A DNA stretch of 64,000 nucleotides. It comes from BOG-938 sp048498155. Its GTDB lineage: Bacteria; Pseudomonadota; Alphaproteobacteria; Caulobacterales; Caulobacteraceae. The translations under genes and the position numbers were made by a program. Location of the stretch: assembly GCA_048498155.1 (NCBI GenBank), contig JBEHYN010000004.1, positions 45,233 to 109,232 on the forward strand, given 5' to 3'. The first letter of the stretch is position 1, and each line of letters begins with the position of its first letter. The notes beneath the pieces were generated by a model. The model saw nothing but the letters and a program-made list of their open reading frames with translations. It was not told the DNA's origin and did not search any database. Positions 56,487-64,000 of the stretch are shown one piece after another.

Positions 56487-58397
56487 CTAGAACTTCAGAC
56501 GCAGCGCTGCATAGACTTGGCGGGGCGAGGCGCTGGCGCCCGGCGCCGGATATTCCTGGTGGCGGTCGTGCAACAGGTTCTGGCCGGCGAGCGACAGCTG
56601 AATCTTGTCGGTGATGTTCCAGCCGATCCGCCCGCCGAGCTCCACATAGGCCGGGACGGCAGGGTTGGGCAGGGCGTCGACATATCTCAGATCAGCGTCC
56701 AGCGTGACGTCGCGGCCGAGGTTCATCGAGGACTTCAAGGACGCCAGGTGCTGGGGATCGTCGCCCGCCTGGACCACGCCCAGCAAGCCGCTGGCGCCGG
56801 GCGCAAACCTAAACTCTTCCCGCATGAAATTGATCGAGGCGCTGAGGCGCCACCAAGACGCCGCCTGGAAATCCGCCCAGCTTTCTACGCCCCAGACCTT
56901 CCCGCGCATGCCATTGCCCCACGCCAGGGGAAGGAAGCCGCCGCGTTTGGGTTCGATACTGCGCAGATCGTCATAGACGTTGTAGTAGGCTGAAACCGAC
57001 AGCGACAGCCGTGAGATCGGCTCGAACCTGCCACCAAATTCATACGCTGACAATTTTTCCCGCTGGAAATTCGGCGCGCCCGCCAGAAACACCGTGGGTC
57101 CGATCTTTTCCACCACGTCCCGGTCGAACGGAGTCGGGGCGCGGATCGCGTAGGACGTCGCCGTCCACAGCATCACGGTGGAGCTTGGCGTCCAGGTCAG
57201 ACGCAAGTCCGGCAAAGGCGTGACCCCGATATAGGGATCGCTCTCCAGCTTCAACCCGGCGGTGAGCTTCACATTGAGCGGGAGAGACAGCGTGTCCTGA
57301 GCGAACAGATTGCCCAGTCGCAGAGAGCGGGCGGACGGCGCGAACGTCAGCCCGCCCTTGCCGAGGATGTCATAGCGGCTGGACCTTACCCCCGCGCCCC
57401 ACACGATGGCGTTGCCCGCCCATGCGAAGTTGTGTTGCAGCTCCAGATCATAGGTATCCAGATTGAAAAATCCGCCCGAGGAGGATCCGCGACGGGTGTG
57501 GTCGTAGTAGGTCTGGATCTGCAGGGTCGAGCCGCGCCCCAGATCGCGGGTCCAGCGGCCCAGCACATTGGCGCCGGTGATAAAGCCGCTTCCGGGGTCT
57601 TCAACGCCGTTATAGCCGTCGCCCTGGACTGTGACCTTGTCCGCCGCGTCGCCCGCCCAATCGACCCGAAAGCCTAACTGCGGCTTGGACCAACCATCCG
57701 CGTTCTTGGCGCCGGCCAGCGTCCGCGTGTCCGCGTTGTTCATAGCCATGGCGTAGATGCGATAGGTCAGAACTTCGCCGACCTTGCCGCCAAAGCGCAC
57801 ACTGCCTCCGCTATTCTGATTGCCGGAGTAGGCGTTCAGATCGCCGCCCTGGGTTTGGCCAGCGTCGCGGGTGACGATATTGATGACGCCGTTCACCGCA
57901 TTGGCGCCCCATAGCGTCGCGCCGGGCCCGCTGATCACCTCGATACGGTCAATGTCGTTGGGGGGGACGTCCTGAGTATCCCAATAGACCCCGGAATAGA
58001 GCGGAGAATAGACCGTGCGCCCATCGATCAGCACAAGAAGCTTGTTGGAAAAGTTCTGAGCGGCGGCGCTGCCGTTGAACCCGCGCGCGGTGACGACGAA
58101 CTGGCTGGAGCTGGTTTGGTAGACTTGCAGATTGGGGGCGAGCCGCAGGATGTCCGGCATGCTCTGCGCACCCGAGCGGACAATGTCGTCGTGGGTGATG
58201 ACGAAAATCGAGGCCGGCGCCTGATTGAGGCCCTCAGGCGTTTTGCTGACGGAAGACACGTCGATATTCGCCAACTCGGCGATCGACATATGCTTCAGGT
58301 CTTCAAGGGATTGCGCGCGAACCGGCTGCGCGCTCAGCGCAAAGCCGGCCAGCACGACGGCGCCGGACGCAATGGCGAGCTGATTTACCCCGCGCAT
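56487..58397 (-). CDS. TonB-dependent outer-membrane receptor
   Basis: 636 residues. Signal peptide (SGAVVLAGFALSAQPVRAQ), TonB-box-like stretch, plug domain (PASIFVITHDDIVRSGAQSM, then LAPNLQVYQTSSSQ and IDGRTVYSPLYSGVYWDTQD; VISGPGATLWGANAVNGVIN). Then a beta barrel ending in ASPRQVYAALRLKF with terminal Phe. The substrate is unknown; it resembles receptors found next to YfiR-CHASE8 kinases. Convergent with the kinase. Confidence 0.9.
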   Translation of the reverse strand: MRGVNQLAIASGAVVLAGFALSAQPVRAQSLEDLKHMSIAELANIDVSSVSKTPEGLNQAPASIFVITHDDIVRSGAQSMPDILRLAPNLQVYQTSSSQFVVTARGFNGSAAAQNFSNKLLVLIDGRTVYSPLYSGVYWDTQDVPPNDIDRIEVISGPGATLWGANAVNGVINIVTRDAGQTQGGDLNAYSGNQNSGGSVRFGGKVGEVLTYRIYAMAMNNADTRTLAGAKNADGWSKPQLGFRVDWAGDAADKVTVQGDGYNGVEDPGSGFITGANVLGRWTRDLGRGSTLQIQTYYDHTRRGSSSGGFFNLDTYDLELQHNFAWAGNAIVWGAGVRSSRYDILGKGGLTFAPSARSLRLGNLFAQDTLSLPLNVKLTAGLKLESDPYIGVTPLPDLRLTWTPSSTVMLWTATSYAIRAPTPFDRDVVEKIGPTVFLAGAPNFQREKLSAYEFGGRFEPISRLSLSVSAYYNVYDDLRSIEPKRGGFLPLAWGNGMRGKVWGVESWADFQAASWWRLSASINFMREEFRFAPGASGLLGVVQAGDDPQHLASLKSSMNLGRDVTLDADLRYVDALPNPAVPAYVELGGRIGWNITDKIQLSLAGQNLLHDRHQEYPAPGASASPRQVYAALRLKF

Positions 58398-58567
58398 CCT
58401 CAAATCAATCCCCCGCTTTGAGTGCCTAAACCCAACTATCCAAATTTGGTTCCCGGCCCGGTAAGAATAATTGTTGCAGGCCTGCATTCTCAATGGCGCG
58501 CGCGGGAAATCAGCCCCGGGCCTGCGACCTGATTAGCGGATCACGCGGATTGGCCTATATCCGAAGC

Positions 58568-60442
58568 ATGAGCGACGACCGCGTCATTTCCGATGGCTCC
58601 GGCCTGCACGGCATGGCCCTTATCCAGGACGAGGCCCGGCGCCTGCCGGACGCGCCCGGCGTCTATCGCATGCTCGGCCAGGACGGCGAGGCCCTCTATG
58701 TGGGCAAGGCCAAGTCGCTCAAAAAGCGGGTGACACACTACGCCCAGGGGCGGTTTCACACCCAGCGCATCGCCCACATGGTGCATCTGACCTGGGCGAT
58801 GGAGTTCACCACCACCCGCACCGAAACCGAAGCCTTGCTTTTAGAATCCAACCTGATCAAGCGGCTGAAGCCCCGCTTCAATGTGGTGCTGCGCGACGAT
58901 AAGTCCTTCGCCGAGATTCTGATCCGGCGCGACCATCCCGCGCCGCAAATTCGCAAGCATCGCGGCGCCCACGCCGTCGTGGGGGACTATTTCGGACCCT
59001 TCGCGTCAACCTGGGCGGTGAACCGCACGGTCGGCGCCCTGCAGAAAGCCTTCCTCCTACGCACCTGCTCGGACAGCGTCTATGACAGCCGAACCCGCCC
59101 GTGCATGCTGCACCAGATCAAGCGCTGCTGCGCGCCCTGCGTGGGCCTCGTGTCCGCCGAAGCCTATGGCGAGTTAGCCGACGCCGCCCACGACTTCATG
59201 GCCGGCAAGAGCCGGGCGGTGATGACCGGCCTGTCCCAGCAGATGCAGGCCGCCTCCGAGGCGCTGGAGTTTGAAACTGCGGCGCGCTTGCGCGATCGCA
59301 TCCGCGCCCTGGCGGCCATATCCATGGAGCAGGGGGTCAACCCCGAGACGGTGCAGGAGGCCGATGTGTTCGCCGTCCACGCCGAAGGCGGCCAGGCCTG
59401 TGTCCAGGTGTTCTTTTTCCGCGCCGGCCAGAACTGGGGCAACCGGGCCTACTACCCCCGCGTGGACAAGGACGATGAGAGCGGAGACATCATCGACGCC
59501 TTCCTCGGCCAGTTCTATGAGGACAAGCCGATCCCGCGCTTGATCCTGCTGTCGCACGCCGCGCCCAACCAGGCGCTGCTGGCTGAAGCCTTCTCACTGA
59601 CCTCCGGCCGGAAGGTGGAGATCGCCACGCCCCAGCGCGGGGAAAAGCGGCGGCTGGTGGAACAGGCCCTCAGCAATGCGGCCGAAGCCCTAGGCCGCAA
59701 GCTGGCGGAAAGTTCGGCCCAGACCAAGATCCTGGCGGCCCTGTGCGAGGCCTTCGGCCTGGAAGCCGCGCCCGAACGGATCGAGGTCTATGACAACAGC
59801 CACATCAGCGGCACGAACGCGGTGGGGGGCATGATCGTCGCCGGGCCTGAGGGCCTACAGAAATCCCAGTACCGCAAGTTCAACATCCGCTCGCAGGACC
59901 TCACTCCTGGAGACGACTACGGGATGATGCGCGAGGTTCTGCGCAGGCGGTTCGGACGCCTGGCCAAGGAGGAGGAGGCCGGCGAGGACCCTGTTCGGCC
60001 CGACCTGGTTCTGGTCGACGGCGGGGCCGGTCAACTCTCCGCCGCGCTGGAGGTCATGGCCGACCTGGGGGTCGATGACATCGTGGTTGTAGGCGTGGCC
60101 AAGGGCCCTGATCGCGACGCGGGCCTGGAGCGGTTCATCATGCCGGGCAAGACGCCCTTCATGCTCGAGCCCAAAAGCCCGGCGCTCTACTATCTGCAGC
60201 GTCTGCGCGACGAAGCCCATCGCTTCGCCATCGGCAGCCATCGGGTTCGGCGCACGATGGAGATGAAGAAGAACCCCCTGGACGACATCGAGGGCATAGG
60301 CGCGAGTCGCAAGCGGGCTTTGTTGCACGCCTTCGGATCGGCGCGAGGGGTTTCACGCGCCTCGACAGCCGATCTGATTAAGGTCGATGGCGTCTCGGCC
60401 GCGTTGGCTCAACGCATTTATGATTATTTTCACCGATCCTGA
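58568..60442 (+). CDS. uvrC: UvrABC excinuclease subunit C
   Basis: 624 residues; makes both cuts in nucleotide excision repair. GIY-YIG (DAPGVYRMLGQDGEALYVGK), the Cys-rich TRPCMLHQIKRCCAPCVG, UVR segment LEFETAARLRDRIRAL, the RNase H-like IEVYDNSHISGTNAVGGMIV and DLVLVDGGAGQLSAAL, and the HhH end IEGIGASRKRALLHAFGS. Start at ATG 58568; frame open from 58493. No LexA box is seen in front. Confidence 0.95.
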   Translation: MSDDRVISDGSGLHGMALIQDEARRLPDAPGVYRMLGQDGEALYVGKAKSLKKRVTHYAQGRFHTQRIAHMVHLTWAMEFTTTRTETEALLLESNLIKRLKPRFNVVLRDDKSFAEILIRRDHPAPQIRKHRGAHAVVGDYFGPFASTWAVNRTVGALQKAFLLRTCSDSVYDSRTRPCMLHQIKRCCAPCVGLVSAEAYGELADAAHDFMAGKSRAVMTGLSQQMQAASEALEFETAARLRDRIRALAAISMEQGVNPETVQEADVFAVHAEGGQACVQVFFFRAGQNWGNRAYYPRVDKDDESGDIIDAFLGQFYEDKPIPRLILLSHAAPNQALLAEAFSLTSGRKVEIATPQRGEKRRLVEQALSNAAEALGRKLAESSAQTKILAALCEAFGLEAAPERIEVYDNSHISGTNAVGGMIVAGPEGLQKSQYRKFNIRSQDLTPGDDYGMMREVLRRRFGRLAKEEEAGEDPVRPDLVLVDGGAGQLSAALEVMADLGVDDIVVVGVAKGPDRDAGLERFIMPGKTPFMLEPKSPALYYLQRLRDEAHRFAIGSHRVRRTMEMKKNPLDDIEGIGASRKRALLHAFGSARGVSRASTADLIKVDGVSAALAQRIYDYFHRS

Positions 60443-60508
60443 CCCTGAACACTTGTGCAGACGCAGGTGCGTCGGCAGCATCGGAATTGGTCATGGGTGG
60501 AAGAATCG

Positions 60509-60877
60509 GTGAATCAAGACCTGATCGCGGGCGGCGCCCTCGGCGCGTTGTTCATTCTGCTGATTGTTCGAGAAGTCACTCGGCGGTTTCTGGTCCGCTA
60601 TGAATACCGGATCGATTCTTTTTCCGTGTTGGGACCGTTCGGCCGCCAGCTGTTTCAGATTCGCCGTAGCGAGATCGACTCCCTTGGCCCGCTCAGGCTG
60701 AGTGACCGGCTGGTCGAAACCCGAAATTGGCCGCGCAGTCAGTTCTCGCGCAAGATCGTCATTCGCGCCCACATGGCCCGGCGGCCAGTGGTCATTTCCT
60801 GGGAAGGCAAGCCGATCGCCGGCCTGATGCCCGATGGCTTAAAGCAACACTCGCCGAGCGGCGCAAAATCCCGGTAA
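60509..60877 (+). CDS. PH-domain-like membrane protein of unknown function
   Basis: 122 residues. One N-terminal membrane helix (DLIAGGALGALFILLIV), then a beta-rich region (YEYRIDSFSVLGPFGRQLFQ; EIDSLGPLRLSDRLV) resembling bacterial PH-like domains. The end is basic. GTG 60509 has GGAAG upstream; GTG 60455 is an alternative in-frame start. It lies between uvrC and pgsA. Confidence 0.6.
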   Translation: MNQDLIAGGALGALFILLIVREVTRRFLVRYEYRIDSFSVLGPFGRQLFQIRRSEIDSLGPLRLSDRLVETRNWPRSQFSRKIVIRAHMARRPVVISWEGKPIAGLMPDGLKQHSPSGAKSR

Positions 60878-60916
60878 GCTGTCGTCATCGGCTGGCTCAG
60901 CCGTTCTGGAGGCTTC

Positions 60917-61552
60917 ATGACATCAGCGGTCAAACATATCCCCAATATCCTGACCGGCGCTCGCGTGGCGGCCGGGGTGATCAGCTTTTTCCTGCTGGCC
61001 GCCGCTGCGGGGGGCGTGCCCTTCCTCAGTGAAAATCTGACGCCGGAGATGCAATTCGGATTGGAGCGCTGGGCCCTGGTCGCCTTTGTCGTCGCCGCCA
61101 GCACCGACTTCTTCGACGGCTGGCTGGCGCGCAAGCTCAACGCGGTGACCACCTGGGGCGCGATCTTGGACCCCATCGGCGACAAGGTGCTGATCTGCGG
61201 GGCCATCCTCGGTCTGGCGGCCCTGGGACCTCAGCCACAGCTGGCCATCCCCTTCGCCCTGATCCTATTTCGCGAGTTCGCCGTCAGCGCCCTGCGCGAA
61301 AGCACCGCCGCACGCGGCATCAAGCTGCCGGTGACCCTGTTGGCCAAATGGAAGACCACCATCCAGCTGGTGGCGGTGGGCGGCGAGTTGCTGGTCGGCT
61401 CATGGGCTGCATGGCCCTTGCCGTCAGACCCGGCGATACTCGGCCCGGTGACCGACATGGTCCACGCCCTGCTGTGGATCGCCGCCGCCATCACCCTGTG
61501 GACCGGCGCCCAGTACTGGCGCCGGGCGCACCGGGCGGTCGGCGACGACTGA
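60917..61552 (+). CDS. pgsA: CDP-diacylglycerol-glycerol-3-phosphate 3-phosphatidyltransferase
   Basis: 211 residues. CDP-alcohol phosphotransferase motif DFFDGWLARKLNAVTTWGAI followed by LDPIGDK (the D..DG..AR.......G...D...D pattern). Four or five membrane helices. First committed step to phosphatidylglycerol. Its stop lies by a small hairpin shared with the convergent gene. Confidence 0.93.
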   Translation: MTSAVKHIPNILTGARVAAGVISFFLLAAAAGGVPFLSENLTPEMQFGLERWALVAFVVAASTDFFDGWLARKLNAVTTWGAILDPIGDKVLICGAILGLAALGPQPQLAIPFALILFREFAVSALRESTAARGIKLPVTLLAKWKTTIQLVAVGGELLVGSWAAWPLPSDPAILGPVTDMVHALLWIAAAITLWTGAQYWRRAHRAVGDD

Positions 61553-61560
61553 GCCGCCGA

Positions 61561-62313
61561 TCACGGCTCCAGCTTGACCCTCTGACCGCCGGTCGTCGGA
61601 TCCGTGTAGACCCGGTTATTCTCGCACACGAACTCCTCGAGCTTGTAACCGGGCTTGCGGCGATAGTGGTAGGTCCAGCTCCAGGGACCCGTCAGATAAT
61701 CCGGATCGGTCACGGTGATGTGGTCCTCGAAGGTGTCCGGCGAGGTGGGCTCCAGCCGTTCGTCGATGCGCACGTTCGGCGAATGCGGGACCCCGCTCAT
61801 GCGCGCGGCGTCCTTTAGGCCGATGGTGTTCACCACCAGCACATTCCCCTCCCAGTGGCCCACCGAATGGCCCTGATACCAGGGCTCGGCGTCATCCAGC
61901 GCCAGCTGCGGTTCGTCCATGTAGATCCGGCGAATCTGGCTCAGCTGCTCATTCATGATGGTCACTCGGCCATGGCTCAGCAGCACGTCGACCGGAAAAC
62001 CCGGGCTCATCATCGAGGGCATGCCATTCGGGATGCACTGAGAAGCGCTAGTGAGGGGTGGATCGCCGCGCGCCGCGGCGTCGGCGGCGGCCTTCTGCTG
62101 CGCCTTCCAGGCGGCCAGATACTGCGGCTTGAGCGGCGGCGGCGTGGTCTCCACCGGATGAGGCGGCGCTCCGGGCTTTGGCAGGACGTCGGGCGGCCAG
62201 GGGCTTTCCCATGTGCCGTCTAGGGTTTCGCGGCTGAGCGCCGCCAGGGCTGTGGCGGGAACGGCCAGGACGAGCAGAGCGGCCATGACTATCGGCTTGG
62301 ACAGAATGCGCAT
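61561..62313 (-). CDS. Secreted protein of unknown function
   Basis: 250 residues with a signal peptide (PIVMAALLVLAVPATALAA). YIDEPQL-like segment RRIYMDEPQLALDDAEPWYQ, GHSVGHWEGNVLVVNTIGLK and RIDERLEPTSPDTFEDHITV match an exported family seen in alpha- and gammaproteobacteria. Its start is 1 bp from the stop of the DUF6152-like gene; the two form an operon. Confidence 0.75.
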   Translation of the reverse strand: MRILSKPIVMAALLVLAVPATALAALSRETLDGTWESPWPPDVLPKPGAPPHPVETTPPPLKPQYLAAWKAQQKAAADAAARGDPPLTSASQCIPNGMPSMMSPGFPVDVLLSHGRVTIMNEQLSQIRRIYMDEPQLALDDAEPWYQGHSVGHWEGNVLVVNTIGLKDAARMSGVPHSPNVRIDERLEPTSPDTFEDHITVTDPDYLTGPWSWTYHYRRKPGYKLEEFVCENNRVYTDPTTGGQRVKLEP

Positions 62314-62314
62314 G

Positions 62315-62731
62315 TCAGTGGATCAAGGCGGGGCCGGCGAACCCGCCGTTGTTCAGCACCCGACCGTCCGGCACGGTGATTTCCTTCAACAGGCCGCCGC
62401 CAGGACCGGCGCGCAGGGGCGCGACCACCAGCAGGACCTTGTCGCCGGGCTTGAGCAGATTGAACTTCCAGCCGTTTCGATTGAGGATTCCAGGCGCGGC
62501 GCATTCCACCGAATAGGGTTTGGCGACCCCCTGGGCGTCGGTCACCATCAGGTCGATGTAAACATGCGGGTTGGTCCACTCGAACTTGGACACCACGCCG
62601 GTCAGCTTGATCTGATGGTCGTTGTCATACATCGCGAAGGTATGGTGCGCCGCCGCCGGCCGGGCCGCCAATCCGAGCGCCGAGGCCGCCAACAAGCCGC
62701 ATAGTGCGCGCGGGACGAATGCTGTGTTCAA
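62315..62731 (-). CDS. DUF6152-like secreted protein
   Basis: 138 residues. TTG start at 62731 with GGGAGG six bases before it. Signal peptide (CGLLAASALGLAARPAAAHH). The mature start HHTFAMYDNDHQIKLTGVVS and EWTNPHVYIDLMVTDAQG match DUF6152, a small OB-like exported domain. Often next to the family of the downstream gene, as here. Confidence 0.75.
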   Translation of the reverse strand: MNTAFVPRALCGLLAASALGLAARPAAAHHTFAMYDNDHQIKLTGVVSKFEWTNPHVYIDLMVTDAQGVAKPYSVECAAPGILNRNGWKFNLLKPGDKVLLVVAPLRAGPGGGLLKEITVPDGRVLNNGGFAGPALIH

Positions 62732-62834
62732 GAGAACCTCCCTGGTCGGGCCGATCGATCGCGCCGCCGCCCTCGTTGTGAACCTCATGATACCGCGGTG
62801 CGCGGGGCACAAGTCAAGCGGCGTGCTGTCGCGT

Positions 62835-63725
62835 TCAAAGCACGGTCTGAACGGGCGGCGGCGGGCTCTCCGGCAGGGGAATGAATTCCTGACGGTCCTG
62901 CGGCGGCAGGACAAAGCGTCCGGCCTTCCAGTCGGCCTTGGCCTGTTCGATCCGGTCCATGCTGTGGGACACCAGGTTCCACCACACATGGCGCGGACCC
63001 AGCGATTCCCCGCCCAGGACCATCACCGTGGCCGGGGTCACCGCCTCGATGACCGGGTCCGAGCCCGGCTCGAACACGATCATCCGGCCGGCTGAAAATT
63101 CACGGCCGTCCACGCTGACCGTGCCGGACACCACATAGGCCGCTCGCTCGGCGTATTGGCTGGGCAAGCCGCCCCGCGCGCCTGCCTGCATGGCCCAGTG
63201 CACATAGAACATCGGTGAATGGGTCTTCACATTGGCCGTCGCTCCAAAGGCCGACCCGGCGATCAGCCGCCCCCACAGGCCGTCGGACTCAAAGGTCGGC
63301 AGGTCCTCCGGCCCGTGATGGAAGAAGGCCGGATCGTCCTCCTCATTCTCCACCGGCAGGGCGACCCAGGCCTGCAGGCCATGCAGGGTCTGGCCGGACG
63401 CGCGCAACTCGGGCGAGGTGCGCTCGGAATGGACGATGCCGCGCCCGGCGGTCATCCAATTGACCTCGGCCGGGCGGATCGCCTGGCGATAGCCCAGGCT
63501 GTCCTGATGGAAGATCTCGCCTTGCAACAGATAGCTGACGGTGGACAGGCCGATGTGCGGGTGCGGTCGCACGTCCATGCCGATCCCCGGCGCGAAGGCA
63601 GCCGGGCCGAAATGGTCGAGGAACACGAAGGGGCCGACCATGCGCTTCTTGGCGAAGGGCAGAACGCGGCCGACCTCGAACCCGCCCAGATCCTTGCGCT
63701 GAGCCTCAATCACCAGTTCGATCAT
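62835..63725 (-). CDS. Pirin family protein
   Basis: 296 residues. Bicupin: metal site DVRPHPHIGLSTVSYLLQGE (two His) and EIFHQDSLG, then NWMTAGRGIVHSERT, GLQAWVALP and the C-terminal VVSGTVSVDGREFSAG. Members oxidise quercetin or act as redox-linked regulators; neither is proven here. Upstream lies the dispersed repeat copy 2. Confidence 0.9.
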   Translation of the reverse strand: MIELVIEAQRKDLGGFEVGRVLPFAKKRMVGPFVFLDHFGPAAFAPGIGMDVRPHPHIGLSTVSYLLQGEIFHQDSLGYRQAIRPAEVNWMTAGRGIVHSERTSPELRASGQTLHGLQAWVALPVENEEDDPAFFHHGPEDLPTFESDGLWGRLIAGSAFGATANVKTHSPMFYVHWAMQAGARGGLPSQYAERAAYVVSGTVSVDGREFSAGRMIVFEPGSDPVIEAVTPATVMVLGGESLGPRHVWWNLVSHSMDRIEQAKADWKAGRFVLPPQDRQEFIPLPESPPPPVQTVL

Positions 63726-63816
63726 GGGCGGTCCTCTGACTTACGCGGCCATCCTCACCAGCCATCTAGGCGATGCAAGCAGGTTTGCTAGAGGACCTGG
63801 CGATTGAGTTGGGCCG

Positions 63817-63909
63817 CCCCTCCTCCGCTCGTTCCCGCGAACGCGGGAATCCAGGTCTTTCCAGCGAGGCGATTCCTGGACAGGACTGGGTCCCCCGCTT
63901 CCGCGGGAG
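63817..63909. repeat. Dispersed palindromic repeat, copy 2
   Basis: Same orientation and order of segments as 9105..9205: CTCCGCTCGTTCCCGCGA, GCGGGAATCCAGGTCTTTCC, AGCGAGGCGATTCCTGGACA, then GGTCCCCCGCTTCCGCGGGA, with a few substitutions. The remaining bases to 64000 show nothing recognisable. Confidence 0.85.
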
Positions 63910-64000
63910 CTTTGCGATAGTCGCTGCCCGACGCCCTGGTCTTGATGGATATGGGCCTGGTGTGACGCTTAGGGCGGGCGTCTGGCTGTGTTGTTCTGGT

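Overview
The window is a GC-rich bacterial chromosome segment, most likely from a Caulobacteraceae-type alphaproteobacterium (Caulobacter/Phenylobacterium-like). This is inferred from the argH - lptM-like - lysA block, the hpt / MJ0042-protein / ftsE-ftsX / ydcF / plsC neighbourhood, a GAAC-N7-GAAC LexA box in front of an imuA-imuB-dnaE2 mutagenesis cassette, the abundance of GTG starts and ATGA stop/start overlaps, and the repeat families. No rRNA, CRISPR array or prophage is visible.

Layout. 1-9 kb: end of sppA, an FkbH-like HAD protein, a ParE/antitoxin pair, a peroxiredoxin-like/2OG-oxygenase fusion, a DUF442 protein, a metallo-beta-lactamase-fold protein, an MFS carrier and a membrane-protein/winged-helix pair behind two matching operators. 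9-17.5 kb: housekeeping genes (APH/ATPase fusion, pdxH, DnaJ-like, aroC, queC-queE-queD, cutA) and a soluble hybrid histidine kinase. 17.3-20.8 kb: an accessory patch with a 33-residue membrane peptide, an AT-rich stretch and two glycosyltransferases, then tRNA-Leu(CAA). 21-31.7 kb: DedA/YqaA-like protein, dsbB, coq7, small exported proteins, SYLF protein, SDR, two divergent c-type cytochromes, pta-ackA preceded by a 29-residue membrane peptide, HNH protein, gluQRS, a cold-shock gene and a TlpA-like thioredoxin. 31.7-40 kb: argH-lptM-lysA, hpt, ftsEX, ydcF and plsC.

40.27-42.60 kb is the most unusual part. It is a 2,327-bp element bounded by 15-bp perfect terminal inverted repeats starting GGTGCTG and by a perfect 8-bp target duplication (CCCCGCCG). 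The ends look IS1-like, and a 72-codon ORF keeps only the HTH end of an IS1-type transposase. The cargo is a three-gene toxin / XRE antitoxin / DUF6941-like operon, a CCA-ended tRNA-like sequence and a small membrane protein. It landed 28 bp upstream of the LexA box of the SOS mutagenesis cassette.

42.6-49.1 kb: imuA, imuB, a DUF559 endonuclease-like gene and dnaE2. Four copies of a roughly 150-bp palindromic repeat sit here; two are inside dnaE2 and stay in frame, and two flank or extend the DUF559 gene. 49.2-64 kb: TPP riboswitch and thiC, an HNH fragment, a toxin/antitoxin pair whose toxin carries a one-base frameshift, a cupin, a DegP-like protein without its catalytic His and Asp, a YfiR - CHASE8 hybrid kinase pair facing a TonB-dependent receptor, uvrC, pgsA, two exported proteins of unknown role, and a pirin. 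A dispersed repeat at 9.1 kb recurs at 63.8 kb.

All function calls rest on motif reading and family knowledge; no database search or folding programme was run.
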